Position numbers and translations under genes: made by a program
Notes under the pieces: model-generated
What the model saw: only the letters and a program-made list of their open reading frames with translations
Told to the model about the DNA's origin: nothing
The model's database searches: none
Part shown: piece by piece, positions 38,401 to 51,300 of the stretch
Numbering within the stretch: position 1 is the stretch's first letter
Layout of the letters: every line of letters begins with the position of its first letter
Assembly: GCA_013399875.1 (NCBI GenBank)
Contig: VXAZ01009496.1
Coordinates: 935,275-999,274, forward strand
From: Gymnorhina tibicen
Lineage: Eukaryota; Chordata; Aves; Passeriformes; Artamidae
Reading direction: 5' to 3'
DNA length: 64,000 bases

Positions 38401-41400
38401 TGTGCTCTCTCTTGAGGGTAGTTTGTGGAGAATTTTCTTCAAGGTTTTTATGGGGAAAAATAGAGGAAATGACTGGGCTTTATGGCAGAATAAGAATGCT
38501 TTGTAATACTCCTAAGCTTCAAGGAACCAGTTAAGATAGCAAGTTGACCACCTTTAAACATTATGTGAAAATAACCACTTTGACAGGAGTATTTAATTTT
38601 TAGAATGACTATTTAAGGCAGTTATTTAGAAAATATTGTAAACCTATCCACCTATGTTAATTTTGAACTCAGCTTTTTAATTAACTGACTCCAATAGCAG
38701 CCGTTTCTGACATTCCACTGTACCCACATTTGATGTTATAAATTGTATATTTTTTTTCTTGTATTGCCAGTATTGGACATTTATAATGTGGATTGAATGG
38801 AAAGAAGAAGGAACTTTAAAACTAGCTCAAAACAAGTGTGAAGCCACTTGAATTGGACCTTAGAATAAGAGTCCACAAGTTCAACTGCATGATTTATAAA
38901 ATTCTGGATATTGGTTTGTGTGCCCCCAGGCTGTAAGAGCCTAAATCTTTGCCATGAATTCCTTTAGGTGCCAGATTTTGTCACATGCTCTGGGCATTGC
39001 TATCTTGGAAAATCAGGTGTTTTGCACCCATCTTGCTCCAGGCTAATTGGGGCTGACAAATGAGACTTCCTGTGTAGGGATTTCCCCTTGTAGGGATCAT
39101 GTCCAGCTGGAAATCAAGATGCAGCAGGATTTCTGTCTTGTGATTATTGCATAATACTAACATTTTAAAATACATTTTTTTACATAATTTTCTTGTAAAC
39201 AGGTCTACTAATAATATGTTAAAATTTACATGATTAATGTAATTATGTCATTAATTGGTAATTTGCTGACAGCCTTAATGCTATTCATTGCATAAAAGCA
39301 GATTGAAACAAAATTACTGCTTGTCTGAATATTTAACAAGTGAAGTAACAGTAAGCAGTGAACAAGGTATTTTGTAATCTTTCAACATACTGCATATATG
39401 TTTATTTTAAAATAATTTGAAGTATTTGTATGATAGTTTTTGTGTATACTGACCCTTGTAAAATTTTGCAGTTTTCCTTGTCAACACATGCTTTTAAGAG
39501 TATCTAAAAGTAGCCAGTAGTGTTTAATTTTAATATGAAAAGAGGGGAGGAGCTGGAAATTTAAATATGGCTTTGTTCAACTTTGCTGAGTACCTTTTAT
39601 TGTTTATATTTTCATTGATGTTATAATAAAAGAAAGAGTCTATTTTTCCTTTTATATGAAAAAAATCTTAACTTATTCTTCCGTGCACTGCTTAGAAATA
39701 GTAAGACTGAATAATGATTTTAGTCAAGTTAGAGCTCTGGACTTCAGCAACGGCAGTAATCTATGAGGGAAGAGCTTGAAAAGACTCATATCCCAGGTAT
39801 GAGTTTGTAAGGAAATCAATCTAAAAACTATTTTTTACTTGACTAATGCTTTTTAAAGCAATTTTTGCCCTAATGTCAATGCTTGATATTTTGAAAACGT
39901 GTGGTGTAGAAATTAGATGCAAAGTGACTACAATGACTTTAATGGCTACATTCTTTAAATTTATGATTTTATTTTTTCAGTATAGGCTGTCAAAGTATTG
40001 TTTGTTTTTTTTTTCAGAATGAGTGTTGGTATATAATGGCACCGTTTGGGTAGATATTGTTTTCTGGAAACCTAAACTCAAGGTGCGGATGTTCAGTGTA
40101 GGTGTTTTGCATGCCTGAATGAGAAGCCTAATGTTGAGACATGGGAATATCTCTTCTTGTTTAATGAGATGATGTATGAGTTTAAAAATACATAGTTACT
40201 GTATCTTTTCAGCTTTTCTTTACTTTCTAGTTGGCTTTTAGGTAGCAACCTACATGATTTTTGTTGTTACAATTGCTGTGTTTGTGGGGTTTAAATCTTA
40301 ATCCACAGCATCATGATAGTGATAATCCAGTCTCTCTTAATGGTATTAAAAAGATGAAGCTAATTATTATTTATATTTTTGGAAAGGCTTTTGCCTTGTG
40401 CCTCTTTTGGTACTAGGTATAAAGCACAATCAAGATGCTGAATGCCCTCAGTTTGTTAGCTACAATGGGAAAAGAAGACAGCACCTGATTTTGGAGGATC
40501 GTGTTTATTTTTTTTAATAAAAATCTTAACAATCTTAAGTAGTCTGAAGTAATGCAGTAAGTATTTTAACTGAAATGAAATGGCAACTGCTTTTTGGATC
40601 TGAGCAATACCTTTGCCGAAACATTTATTTTCCATTGGATAAAGAAACATATGTTGTAATTTACTGTAAGAAAACAGTCAATTTATATACTGTTCAATAC
40701 CTATGTACCTGAAGATCTTTTGAGTTAATACGTTTATAAAATATTTATAAAATTTTATAGAAACATAAATTAGTGTGCTTGAGAGGGAACTGACTAGTAC
40801 TTTGCAGAGAAATCAGAGGGGGTGTTGGTCATAATTACGTGGCAGCACTTGTCTGGAGAGAACGGAGCGATCTCCAAGTTTAGAAGCTTCTCCAAGTTAA
40901 GTAGCATGCCTCTGGTAATGTGGTACTTTGATTAGTTAGTCTTTCTTATCAGTACTTGTGATGGTCCTGCAACTAAAGTTGCTTTATTCTTAATCAGTTA
41001 ATATTTTGTATTTTTCCATAGCATTGCAATGTGCTATGTAAAGTGAGCTTTTTACATAACATGGCAGGTTGGGAAATTTCATGTCAAGTTTGTAAAACAT
41101 CACAAATATGTTCGTAACCTATTTCCATTTTGCAACAAATTAGGTGAGGAGCCAGGAGGGGTAGCCAAGAAAAAAACTAAACTCAAAGGTATTTTTAATG
41201 TTCTTTTTCATGCGGAACTTTATGCAGATAATGATGTATGAAATGCATGTGCATTACAAATACCAGGTCTGGGTTATAATAATGGTTACTAATACCAGCT
41301 ATGTTGGCTAAATATTGTCTAATGGTGCAGCAAACTATTGTTTTTACAATTTTTTTGTATTTTTTTTTCTACTGATTGTAATTTAGTGGCAATGCAAGTG

Positions 41401-44400
41401 TTTTGCTAACTAGAGATTATATTTCGTTTGTGTGGATTTTTTTACAACAGATGTTTTGTTTGGATTGTAAGTAGTTTATGATAACTTGATATTCTGCATG
41501 TTTTTAAGTAAGATTTTGCTCCCTGTGAAATCCTCTTTTAGTTATCTTCCCTGAATCCATGATACTATTACTATATTGTAATTGGACTTGAATGCCTTAT
41601 TTCTTATAAGGCTGTACTTTAATAGTTTCATCTATTCTTTTTTCCTGTGGGAGGAGAAATTTAAGCAAAGTTCAATAACCTCCCCTTTAATATTATTTGC
41701 AGGATTGATTGCAACATTTTCTGAAAGCCTAACGTAGGATAGCTTGCAACCAATGTATGCCATATATTTATTTATAATTACATTGCTGTATGAACAGGTC
41801 ATAATGGTCTAAATGTGTTGAAGACAAAAAAAGCTAATTAGCCTCAGCAAACACCCAAGTACCAGACATAATTCGGGTGCTTAGCTTTTTATATCTGCTC
41901 AGTTATCTCCAGGCAGCATGGGGCTATGTAAACTGCAAGTCTCTATGTTGCATTAAAGACACATTGACTTGAAGGTGTTTTTTTCTAGCAGTATATGAAA
42001 AATGCATGCTGTTTACCATACAAACCTTCATGAGAAAAAAAAGCGTATTTGCTAAGGAAAGCTCTGCTCATTTCGGTGTGACTGTTCTCGGCATCTTGCA
42101 TCAAGTTGAAATTTTTAGGATTTGTTCCACGTTGTGCTTGGTATAACTTGGTTGCAAACTGCGTGTTTCAGAGAATGTAATAAATGTCACTTAGCAACTC
42201 TTTCCTGAGTTTTGGATTATTTTTCAGTGTTTGATATGAGAAGAAAGAAATGGCATTTCAAATGTTTTATGTCAAAAGCCATTTGGAAGGAAATGTAACG
42301 TCATTCCTTTTAGACTGAGCTATGTAATTGAATTGTTCACTCCACAGAAACATTACACAGCAGCTAGAGGTAGACCTGCTTTTTTGCCTTATCAGACTGC
42401 AGTTTCTCTCAAAAGTCTGAATAAAAATAGAGCTGTTTATATGTAAAAGTCATTAGCACTTTCTTAATAATGAGGGAGTAAAAATTTTAAAATTAAATGC
42501 AAATATTGCATACAGACGTAATGGAAAAATCTCTAAATTTTATTGACTTAAAAATTCCTTATTCTGGAGAATCCTGCTGGTACTGACAAATATTTTCAAA
42601 ACTATGGCAAAATGGAAGTAAATATTGAACATTAAACATATTGAACATAAATTTCAAGGATTCTGTTCTGACTCTTCTTATGACATATTATCTGGATACC
42701 GTGTCGCAGCCAAATGTGAATTGAAATAGAGAAAAGCAGCATAAGAGGCACAACTCCAAAAGTAAAACAAAGAAAAAAGTGTTACTGATAACTGAAAAGC
42801 GAGGTTGTAAGAACCAATTTACAATTATTGCTTTGATTTCACTGAGTTTAGTCAAACCCAGTTAACTTTTTTGGACTTGATTTAATTCATCAGGACACTG
42901 CTGCTTCTTCTCGCTTGTACTTCTCAATAAGTACTTCAGTTATCTTTTTGAAGTCTTGGCTTAGTATGAGGTAGTAATATCAGTAAAACATTGTGTTATA
43001 AATTCGTGTGTAATGCTTTAACTATAACTTTTACAACTGTTATGCTGTTGTCAAAGGTTCAGAATTTATTGGGATTTTCACGCTCACAGGCAAAAGTGGT
43101 TTTAGCATTCTCCAGAAATTAGCAGTAAGATAATAGAGGCATGGTTTTCTCTAGATTAACGCTTTGTTTGGATGCAGCTGCAGTATAAGCCAAGGTTATT
43201 CGCTGGCTGCATGGTGTGAGATGTTGCTAAAAGTCAGAACTAATTTGTTTAAATTGCTTAAAGCTTAGAAGTTAATTATACAAATTTACTTCTAACAGAC
43301 ATTAAATAATAATTTGATCAAAGCTTTTATATGGTTGTTCATAAGATGTTTTGTGGCCTAAGAATGGTTCTCTTATTGAACATTTCCTCTTTTTTAAATG
43401 GAAAAATAAAAAGTAAAAGAAGCTATTAAAGAATCACTCAAGAAATTAAGGGAGAAGCAGGAATCCAAGAAGGAGGAAAGTGAAGAAGAAAAAAAGAAAA
43501 CCAGGAAAGGAAAAGATGCTACTGATCGCAAGGACAAGAAAGCTGTTGATACGAATAAATTAAAGAAAGATTCTGACAAGGCTAAAAGAGACAGAGGAAA
43601 GGAAAAAGGTCTAGACAAAAGTGTAAAATCCAAGGAGACTACCAGAAAGTCAGCCAGTGAAAAGGATGGCACTGTTCAGGTGGGAAAAGACAAAGAAACA
43701 AAAAAGATAGTTAAAAACCAATCCAAGGAAGACAAGAAAGAAAAGAAATAAACAGAGTTCCTGTTCTGCTAATGAGGAACAGACCTCAAGAATGCAAAAT
43801 TCAGCATATATATATGAATGTGGTAAATATGGAAATAAGAAAATAATGTTTTCTGGAAATAAGTGTAAACAAAGGCTATACATAATATTTTTTTAAAACT
43901 GTTCAGTGTGTACTGGTATTGTAAACACAAAGCAGAAACATCTGCTGTGAAACTGAAGTATGTACATGTGTTAATGTGCCTGGCTACCAATGTGTACTGA
44001 AAACATTCAAATGTCAGATTGATGCCAGTTACTTCAAGCCTGCTCTAAATACTGGTTTAGGTTTTTTTGATTGTGGGGTTTTTTTCCTTCCTTGTTTACT
44101 TGTATTTGCTTGATGTGGGGAGCAAAGTCTAGTGTTCTATATGAAATGCAAGTTTAAAAGCAATATTAACAGGCTTATGTGGACACATGAAGTGGAAACT
44201 CACACATAAAATATTTTTGTTTGACAGAAACAACCGAGAGGAGCATTAATGGACTGTAGTGTCATAGGAACTAAGCAAATAAATGTAACTTATTCTCTGC
44301 CAAACTTTTTCCCTGAGGAAACTATTTTTTTCCTGAGAAAACTATTTTATACACAAATAGTCAAACCAACTTGAGTGTTGCACTTGTTCATGAGACCCCA

Positions 44401-45332
44401 GGGTGTACTCAGCCAAAATGTTCAAACATTTTTTGTGTTGATCCCATGACAGTATGTTTCTGCTTTTCTTCCATTCCCTATTTATTTAATTATTTTATTT
44501 AGCTATATTTGGGTTTGGAAAGCTTGATTCATTATCACTTTTTATTTAACTGTGTCCTGATTTTTTCCTAAGTTTGCCAACCTTTTGGTAATGAATACTG
44601 CTGAAAATTAGGCCACCTATTTCGTCATTGATAAGTATTCTTGTATTCCAGTTACATTTAAGATGTGATATGGTACTACTACTCTATTCTGGTTGAACTT
44701 GTTTAGAGAACAACTTATGTATTTTTGCATCTATTATTTTCTTCAACACTTTTCAAGTTCATAATGCTTCTATAAGCAAGATCTTGAGTTAGTTTGCTCT
44801 TACAGCTTCTGTATTTTTAGCATTAAGGAAGGATTGATCCAGCAGTCTCATTAGAATAAATAAAGTTGCAAAACATTTCGGCAGAGATATTAAAGAGATT
44901 TCAGAATATTATTGGATCTATGGTTGCTTTCAAGTTTATTTAGAAAGAAATATTTCTAAATAAATTTGAAAGCAAATATATTGCAAGCAACTGCACAGTA
45001 TAATTACACAGGATTCAGAACAAAATTTATAATGGAAGTTTAAGATTTGTTCTTGATATATTGCAGCATTAGTTTCAAGAAAACAAAACTAAGGAGTGAA
45101 ATTGAGGACGATTATACATATGCATGTGGATGGTAATGTAAGATTGAAGTCCTGAAGGTTAATTCTGTTAGTGGTTTTGCTAAAATTTTGTGTATAACAG
45201 TTACCAATACACTTATCTCAGCTGTTCCATACCTATGTCTGCAACATGCTTTGATCCCTAGAGTTATAAAATGTGATAATAAGGTTAAAGATGATTTGTT
45301 TTTTTNNNNNNNNNNNNNNAATAAAGTTAAAA

Positions 45333-45367
<35 letters not shown>

Positions 45368-48300
45368 GAAAATGAAACATTATTCAAATAGTTATGAAAA
45401 ATAGTTCAAATTAAAGCTGTAGAAAACAGTACAGTAGCTTAAGATTCTGGCTATGATAATGAACAGAGATGATAAACTGAGGTGTTTTCTAAATGTTTAT
45501 AAATGCATGAAGAGGGAGGGAAGAGATGTGCATTGTGAACATTATAGTGCTTAGCAAAAAATATGAGAGAATGAATATCTCCTAAATGCACTTGCATAAT
45601 GAACATTCTCTGTTAGGTTTTGGTGATGATAGATCTATTTATTCAGCTTTGCTCTGGTAAGTGTTAAAATGAGTATTTGACCAGAGAAGCATTCAAATCA
45701 CACTTCTCAAGGATGGTGGCACAACGGTATAGTGCACATCACTTTTTATTTTCTCCCGTAATGTAACAGAACTTGTAACTGTGTGGGAGTGAAATTTGAA
45801 ATTAATTGCTGTTCTCATTAACACATTATTGTATCTATGACCCAAAGTTTATCTGGTTCTGAAAAAATTGGGTTGTTTTATTTTTTTTCTTTCCAAAGAA
45901 ATTTTTATTTGAGCAGCACTCCAGGCTACACAGCCACAAAATAAAGGATTTTTGCCCCAGAGATCTGTTGTGTTGTTTTATATCTCTATGAAATATTACG
46001 GTCATTAAACTTAATGCAGCAAGTTACCACATAAGCTCAAAAATGCACCAGACAAGTAAAAGCTAAGTGCAACGTAATTTTAATAAACAGAAGAGAGAAA
46101 ATAATATCTTACAAGAAGTAAATGATGTAATATATTACATACTTGACACAATGGAATAGAAATCAGTGATAAACATGATAGATGTGTATAAAAACCTTGA
46201 AGGTCAAGTTGAGAAATGTGCAAGTGAAACAAAGACACACTCTTTCTGGTTCCTTCTTTCCTGTTAAATACACATAGCGCTTGTTGGGTGTGGAATATTG
46301 GCTGTCTTTTGAAATGCTTTGAATTCATTTATTGTTCATGAAGCAGAGTAAGTGGCTGTCTGGAACTGGACATGTGGGTTATTGGGGATACAAAGACTTA
46401 CTTAAAGCAGTGTATGTGTAAGGGAACTGAACTGTGTTTTTCAAAGCAAGGTGGCTGTTTCCATGCTTACGGATTCCAAAGTGTGAGAGTGGCTAATATG
46501 ACTTACTTGTTTTGTCTCCATCCTGAGATGATTGTAGAAGGAAGTAACTTCTTACTCTTGTAGCTATTAATATTCCTGCAGCAAAAGAGGAATGTCTTAA
46601 TAGTATTTTTAATATTCTAGATGGGATTTTTTTTTAATGACAGAAGAAAATCGGTCAAAAACTAAGTGTAAATTTGGCATTTTTCTTCTAGATTTTGACT
46701 CCAAATTGGTGGACTCCTAGTTACAGTACTTTTGGATACAGCCTAACTACTTATCTTTAAATAATTTAAATTTAAATCATATAAAAAGATAGACTTTATT
46801 CTGTTATCCTGTAACCATTACTTGAAATAAATATGTTTTTCTCACAATTCATAAAATAATAACATCTCTCTAGTACACACACATTTGGTTTGAGACATAC
46901 CAGTCCGATTTGTATTGAGATATGTTTGACTCCAATAGAAATGTGGTAATTATTTTTTTAATTGTACTTACTTGAAATATAATATTTATTCCACTTTATA
47001 TATTTATTACACTTTTTGTAAAAGAGTTGCTTTTACAAGATTGCTAGTACTACAGGAGTGTTCATTATAGTTTAGCCTCTGCTTTCTTACGTACTATCTT
47101 TTCTATTAATTTCTGTGTATACAGCTGTTGAAAAACCAATTTGCTTTGGCCAGTGTGTGTATGTGTGTTGAGAAGGGAGTCTTTTCTTAATTGACCTTGG
47201 ATATAGGATTATAGGTGAATGCTTGGAAGGGACTTTGGGAGATCCTTATTCCAACATCCTGCTCAAAACAGGGTCATTTCAGAGAAATGACCAGGTTGCT
47301 CTGGCTGTTATCCAGTGTGGTCTTTAAAACCTCCAAGGATGGGAATGCACAACCTCTCTGTGCAGTCTTTTCCACTGATTTCACTGCCCTCGTGGGGGCA
47401 GCGTGGGTGTGTAAGTTTTTTCTTACACCCAGTCTGAACCTCCTGCATAAGTCTTGCTTGAACCTTCCTAAAGGAGAGTCGAGAGAAGAATTAGTCTAAT
47501 ACCAACACATTCTTGAGCATATGATGTCTTAGGATGTGACGTGATCTATCACAGCTGTATCTTTATTTCCTGCCATGATGATGGTGTTGATCATTGCATT
47601 TGTTGATTGCTTTCTTTTTGTTGTGTTTTGATCTAGAAAGACTCTGTGGTGTAGACAGTCAGGATCTTAGTGGTAGAATGCCATCAGTCATACTTTTTCT
47701 ATACTCATTTAATTGTCAAAACAAACTAATCTTAATCAGGTCTTCTAAGATGTAATATACAAATTACATCTTCTCATTCTGTGCAGCTTTTCATAAAGTT
47801 CAAATTAGTTCTTCATAGAACCTATAAAGTTGATCATATGAAGCACTTTTTGCCCAAATTGAAAACAGAGAGAAAAATTTGCTGCCTTTTTTTTTTTACT
47901 GGATACTGAATAGATGTTGAGAATACCATAGTCATTTGTTCAGTTATTTTGAAATAAAGGCAAGTGCTTAAATTTCTGTCCCTTTTTTCCTCCTCACTGT
48001 ATGTTCGTCTTCCAGACGTCTTTGTTTACTATCTGAATACACTTTAGTCTTTGTTTGTATCACTGTATATTATGACAGCCCTGTAATTGTAATTGTTTGA
48101 ATGCATTCTTGTAGAGTGTAACATCAGTTAATTTAATTGAAAGAACTTTCTTAGTTTATAATTGAATAAGTTCAAAAAGGGCATAAAGTTAACTTTATAA
48201 CTGAAAAATGCAGGCCTTAAAGAAAGATCTGTCCCAGCACAGCCAACATCACCAGAATCTGAGGAGACTGTCCAGCCTGCTGAAAAGTCCTATGTTGAAT

Positions 48301-51300
48301 CAGGTAAGAACTTCCGTGAATCATAGGCAAAAAAAAAGACATGATGCTTGATTTGAATTGTAATCCTGTGTCATTAACATGCAAAGCCTTTTATAGATTT
48401 TGTGTTGCTTATCTAATAAAGTTTATTTAACAGGAATCACTGTTTACAACTTTGTATAAATCACTGCCCATGAAAAGTGTAAAATTTCATGGTTACCATT
48501 GTAGCCGTATCACATCAGAATAACTTTCTGATGATGTACGGTTGTGGTTTAGATACATTTCCAACTGTCTATCCAACCAGAATAACAGCAGATTCTTCAC
48601 CTTAAAAAACAAACAAAACTCCCCCAACAACCAACTTAATAAGATAATAAAGTACTCACTTTTCCACTAAACCCACTAGTATATAATAAATATGATAAAT
48701 GGAGCTCCTACTGTTAAAAAAAAATTTAAATATCTTTAAAGCCCTATATTATTAGTAGAATGTATTAGAATTAAGAGGGAGTCAAGAAAAAAAGGTTTAC
48801 GTGTCACATTTCACATATGTGATTTGCGTTAGTGTTACTCAGAGAGTACATGCTTTTTCCTGTTTGTTGAAGAGGCTTACCCTATGTGATGTTTATGTGA
48901 ACCTAGTACATAAACCTATAAATACAGAGCATATGGCTAGTGGAATCTATGGAATATAGGTTTTGTTTTAAAAGACTTGCATTACTTTTCTTAGGATATC
49001 ATTTATAAAATATATCAAGTTAAGATATGGTTTCCTGGTTACCCCAGGTTTGGGGTTTTTTCTTTGTGTGTGTGCGTGGTTTTTGTTTTTGTGGGATCGT
49101 TTTCCATAACTGGTACCATTTTTGATCCTTATTTGAAAATGTAGCTGTTACCTGGTTTAGAGCTTTTTTTGTCAAATGGGTCATTGTAGGGTTTCTCAAT
49201 GTTAATTTCAGGACATTTATATGAAGACAACGCTTCATACGAATTCTGTTATGTCCTGGGCTGGTGTGTTAGATGCCAATCATTTGTCCATGAAACCAGT
49301 TTGTGATTTCTCCTGGCAATTCGTAGCAGAATTGATACTGTAATGTTCGTATCTATTTTCCCTGTTTATGAAGTTGACAAGACCCTACTTCTGCAACTCA
49401 CATTTTGCTGTCAAATTTAACTTGCTAGTGCTGCTGCCTAAATTCTAGGAACATAATGGATGAAAGTATTAGTAAATTAATTCCTTAGAAGAGAGTTCTT
49501 GGTTTGAATAGCCACCTGAAGTTGTTACTACTGATGCCATTATGATTTTTTGCTCTTTTTTTATTCCCCTTTTATATACCCTTTTATATAGCTTTTATGT
49601 ATCCCCAGTGCTTTTAGCATACATACTTGTAATTCCTTTAGTTTGATAACATAGTCCCAATATTCCGTTAAGCCAGGAGACCTCCAGGAAACATCCTGGA
49701 GGCCTCACTGCTGGAGGCCAGAAAGCCACACGAAACCGAGGTCTTCCCTAGAACACATCCTGTAAACTAAGACAGCCTCGTCCGGGGGGAATTCCTTGGG
49801 ATGGGGAATCTTTGGTACATATGCTAATTTGCAAGGTCTTGAAATTGTATACGCGAGCTATCGTGTGTGTGCATTTCAGCGCATTCCACCTGGACAAAGT
49901 GGTGCACCTTTAAGAATCCTTAAATAAATACCAAGGTGAAAACCCCTTTTTCCCGTGTTTGGCTCTTAATTTTAAGACCAGGGAAAGGCAACACTACCCC
50001 TGGAAAAAATACTTGTGCAAATAATGCAGTGCGGATAATTTCTTCCAATTCATCTTCAGATGGATGAATCTGATGTGATTGTTGCAATACTTTCTATATC
50101 GGAGAGTATGCAAGACAAAATTGTTTTTCTAATTGTGTGAGTTGGAGAGGTTCACCAGGTCAGTCTCTAGGGAACTTTGTGAAAGGGATTAAGAACATTA
50201 TGGAGCCTACTAAAAGCTGCAAGCTTTGAGTTAATGTTTAGATTTTGCCTTTTGCACTTAACTTCACCGCAATTTATAATCCTTTTAGAGCACAAGACTG
50301 CTGACGTAGAATTGGAAGAGGAAATTCAATCTGCTCTTCATGAAACTCTCCATTCCCAGCCTGGTAATGCATTAACACTTAGAAATCACTGAAGAGTTTA
50401 TAAGTACTGCCACAGGCTAGAGGAATCTTAGAGTCTGGTTTTGGTATGCACTTGAAGTACGTTTGCCTGCACAAAACATTCAAATCAGCTCATTTGTCAT
50501 TTTCAAGAAAATTCAGAAAGTTCAGTCACCAAATCCTAAAACTGTGTCTTATCCCAGACTTGTTTGGCAGCAGAAGCTCAAATCAGTCATTTAACAAAAA
50601 CTTCCTCAAAATACTGTGTAGAGGGCAAGAATGGATAGAGCAGAGATGGCCTTTACTGTGAGCAAAGAAAGTCTTGGCAAGTTTGGTTTATAATGCTGGA
50701 CTGTGTAGATAAGTTGTCTGTCACTCCTCATTCCCTTTGGAGACTAGCTAGAAAACACAAAGGGTGTACTGAAGACTGAATATTTGCTGATAATAGAATA
50801 TACCAAAGAAAATTTATTTACTAATGATCTGCATTATTGATTAGGAGAGAGACGTGAAGACGTAGATGAAAGTGTAAGTGACCAGTGGCAAGTAAAGGAA
50901 GAAATACATGGAGAAACTTTTGAAGCTCCTGCAACAGATGACATGCTCAGAGAATTTGAGAATGAAATACCAGAAGCGTATGAGACACCAGACTCAGTTC
51001 AGAAAGGTACCTAAATGACTAATTATTATTATTTAAAAATAAATTTACAAAAGAAAACCCAACCCAGACAAAAGAAAATATGTCTCATTAAACCGGGACT
51101 TGTAATTTCTACTTAAAATGGAGCCTTATCAAGTGTCAGCTACAGCATTATTTAGCAAATAAATATATTTTAAGTCAAAATGGGGTATTTTAATGCTATG
51201 TGTTTTGGCGTCCGGGTAACCATATATTATTAATTACTATCAGCTTTCAACAAAACTAATCTGTGCTCCAAATATGCATATCTCTCCCCAAGAGGGATGA

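Larger units (their letters stand above)
43752..44870 (+). other. ASPH: Probable junctin 3' UTR
   Basis: Follows the junctin stop. It contains poly(A) signals AATAAA at 44278-44283 and two overlapping ones at 44855-44864, allowing UTRs of about 0.55 or 1.1 kb. A short tandem duplication (ctgaggaaactatttt / ctgagaaaactatttt) lies at about 44310-44350. The end point is inferred. Confidence 0.5.

Noticed and set aside
43394..43672. Minus-strand frame rich in Phe, Ser and Leu
   Set aside because: Complement of the Lys/Glu codons of the junctin tail, so a shadow.
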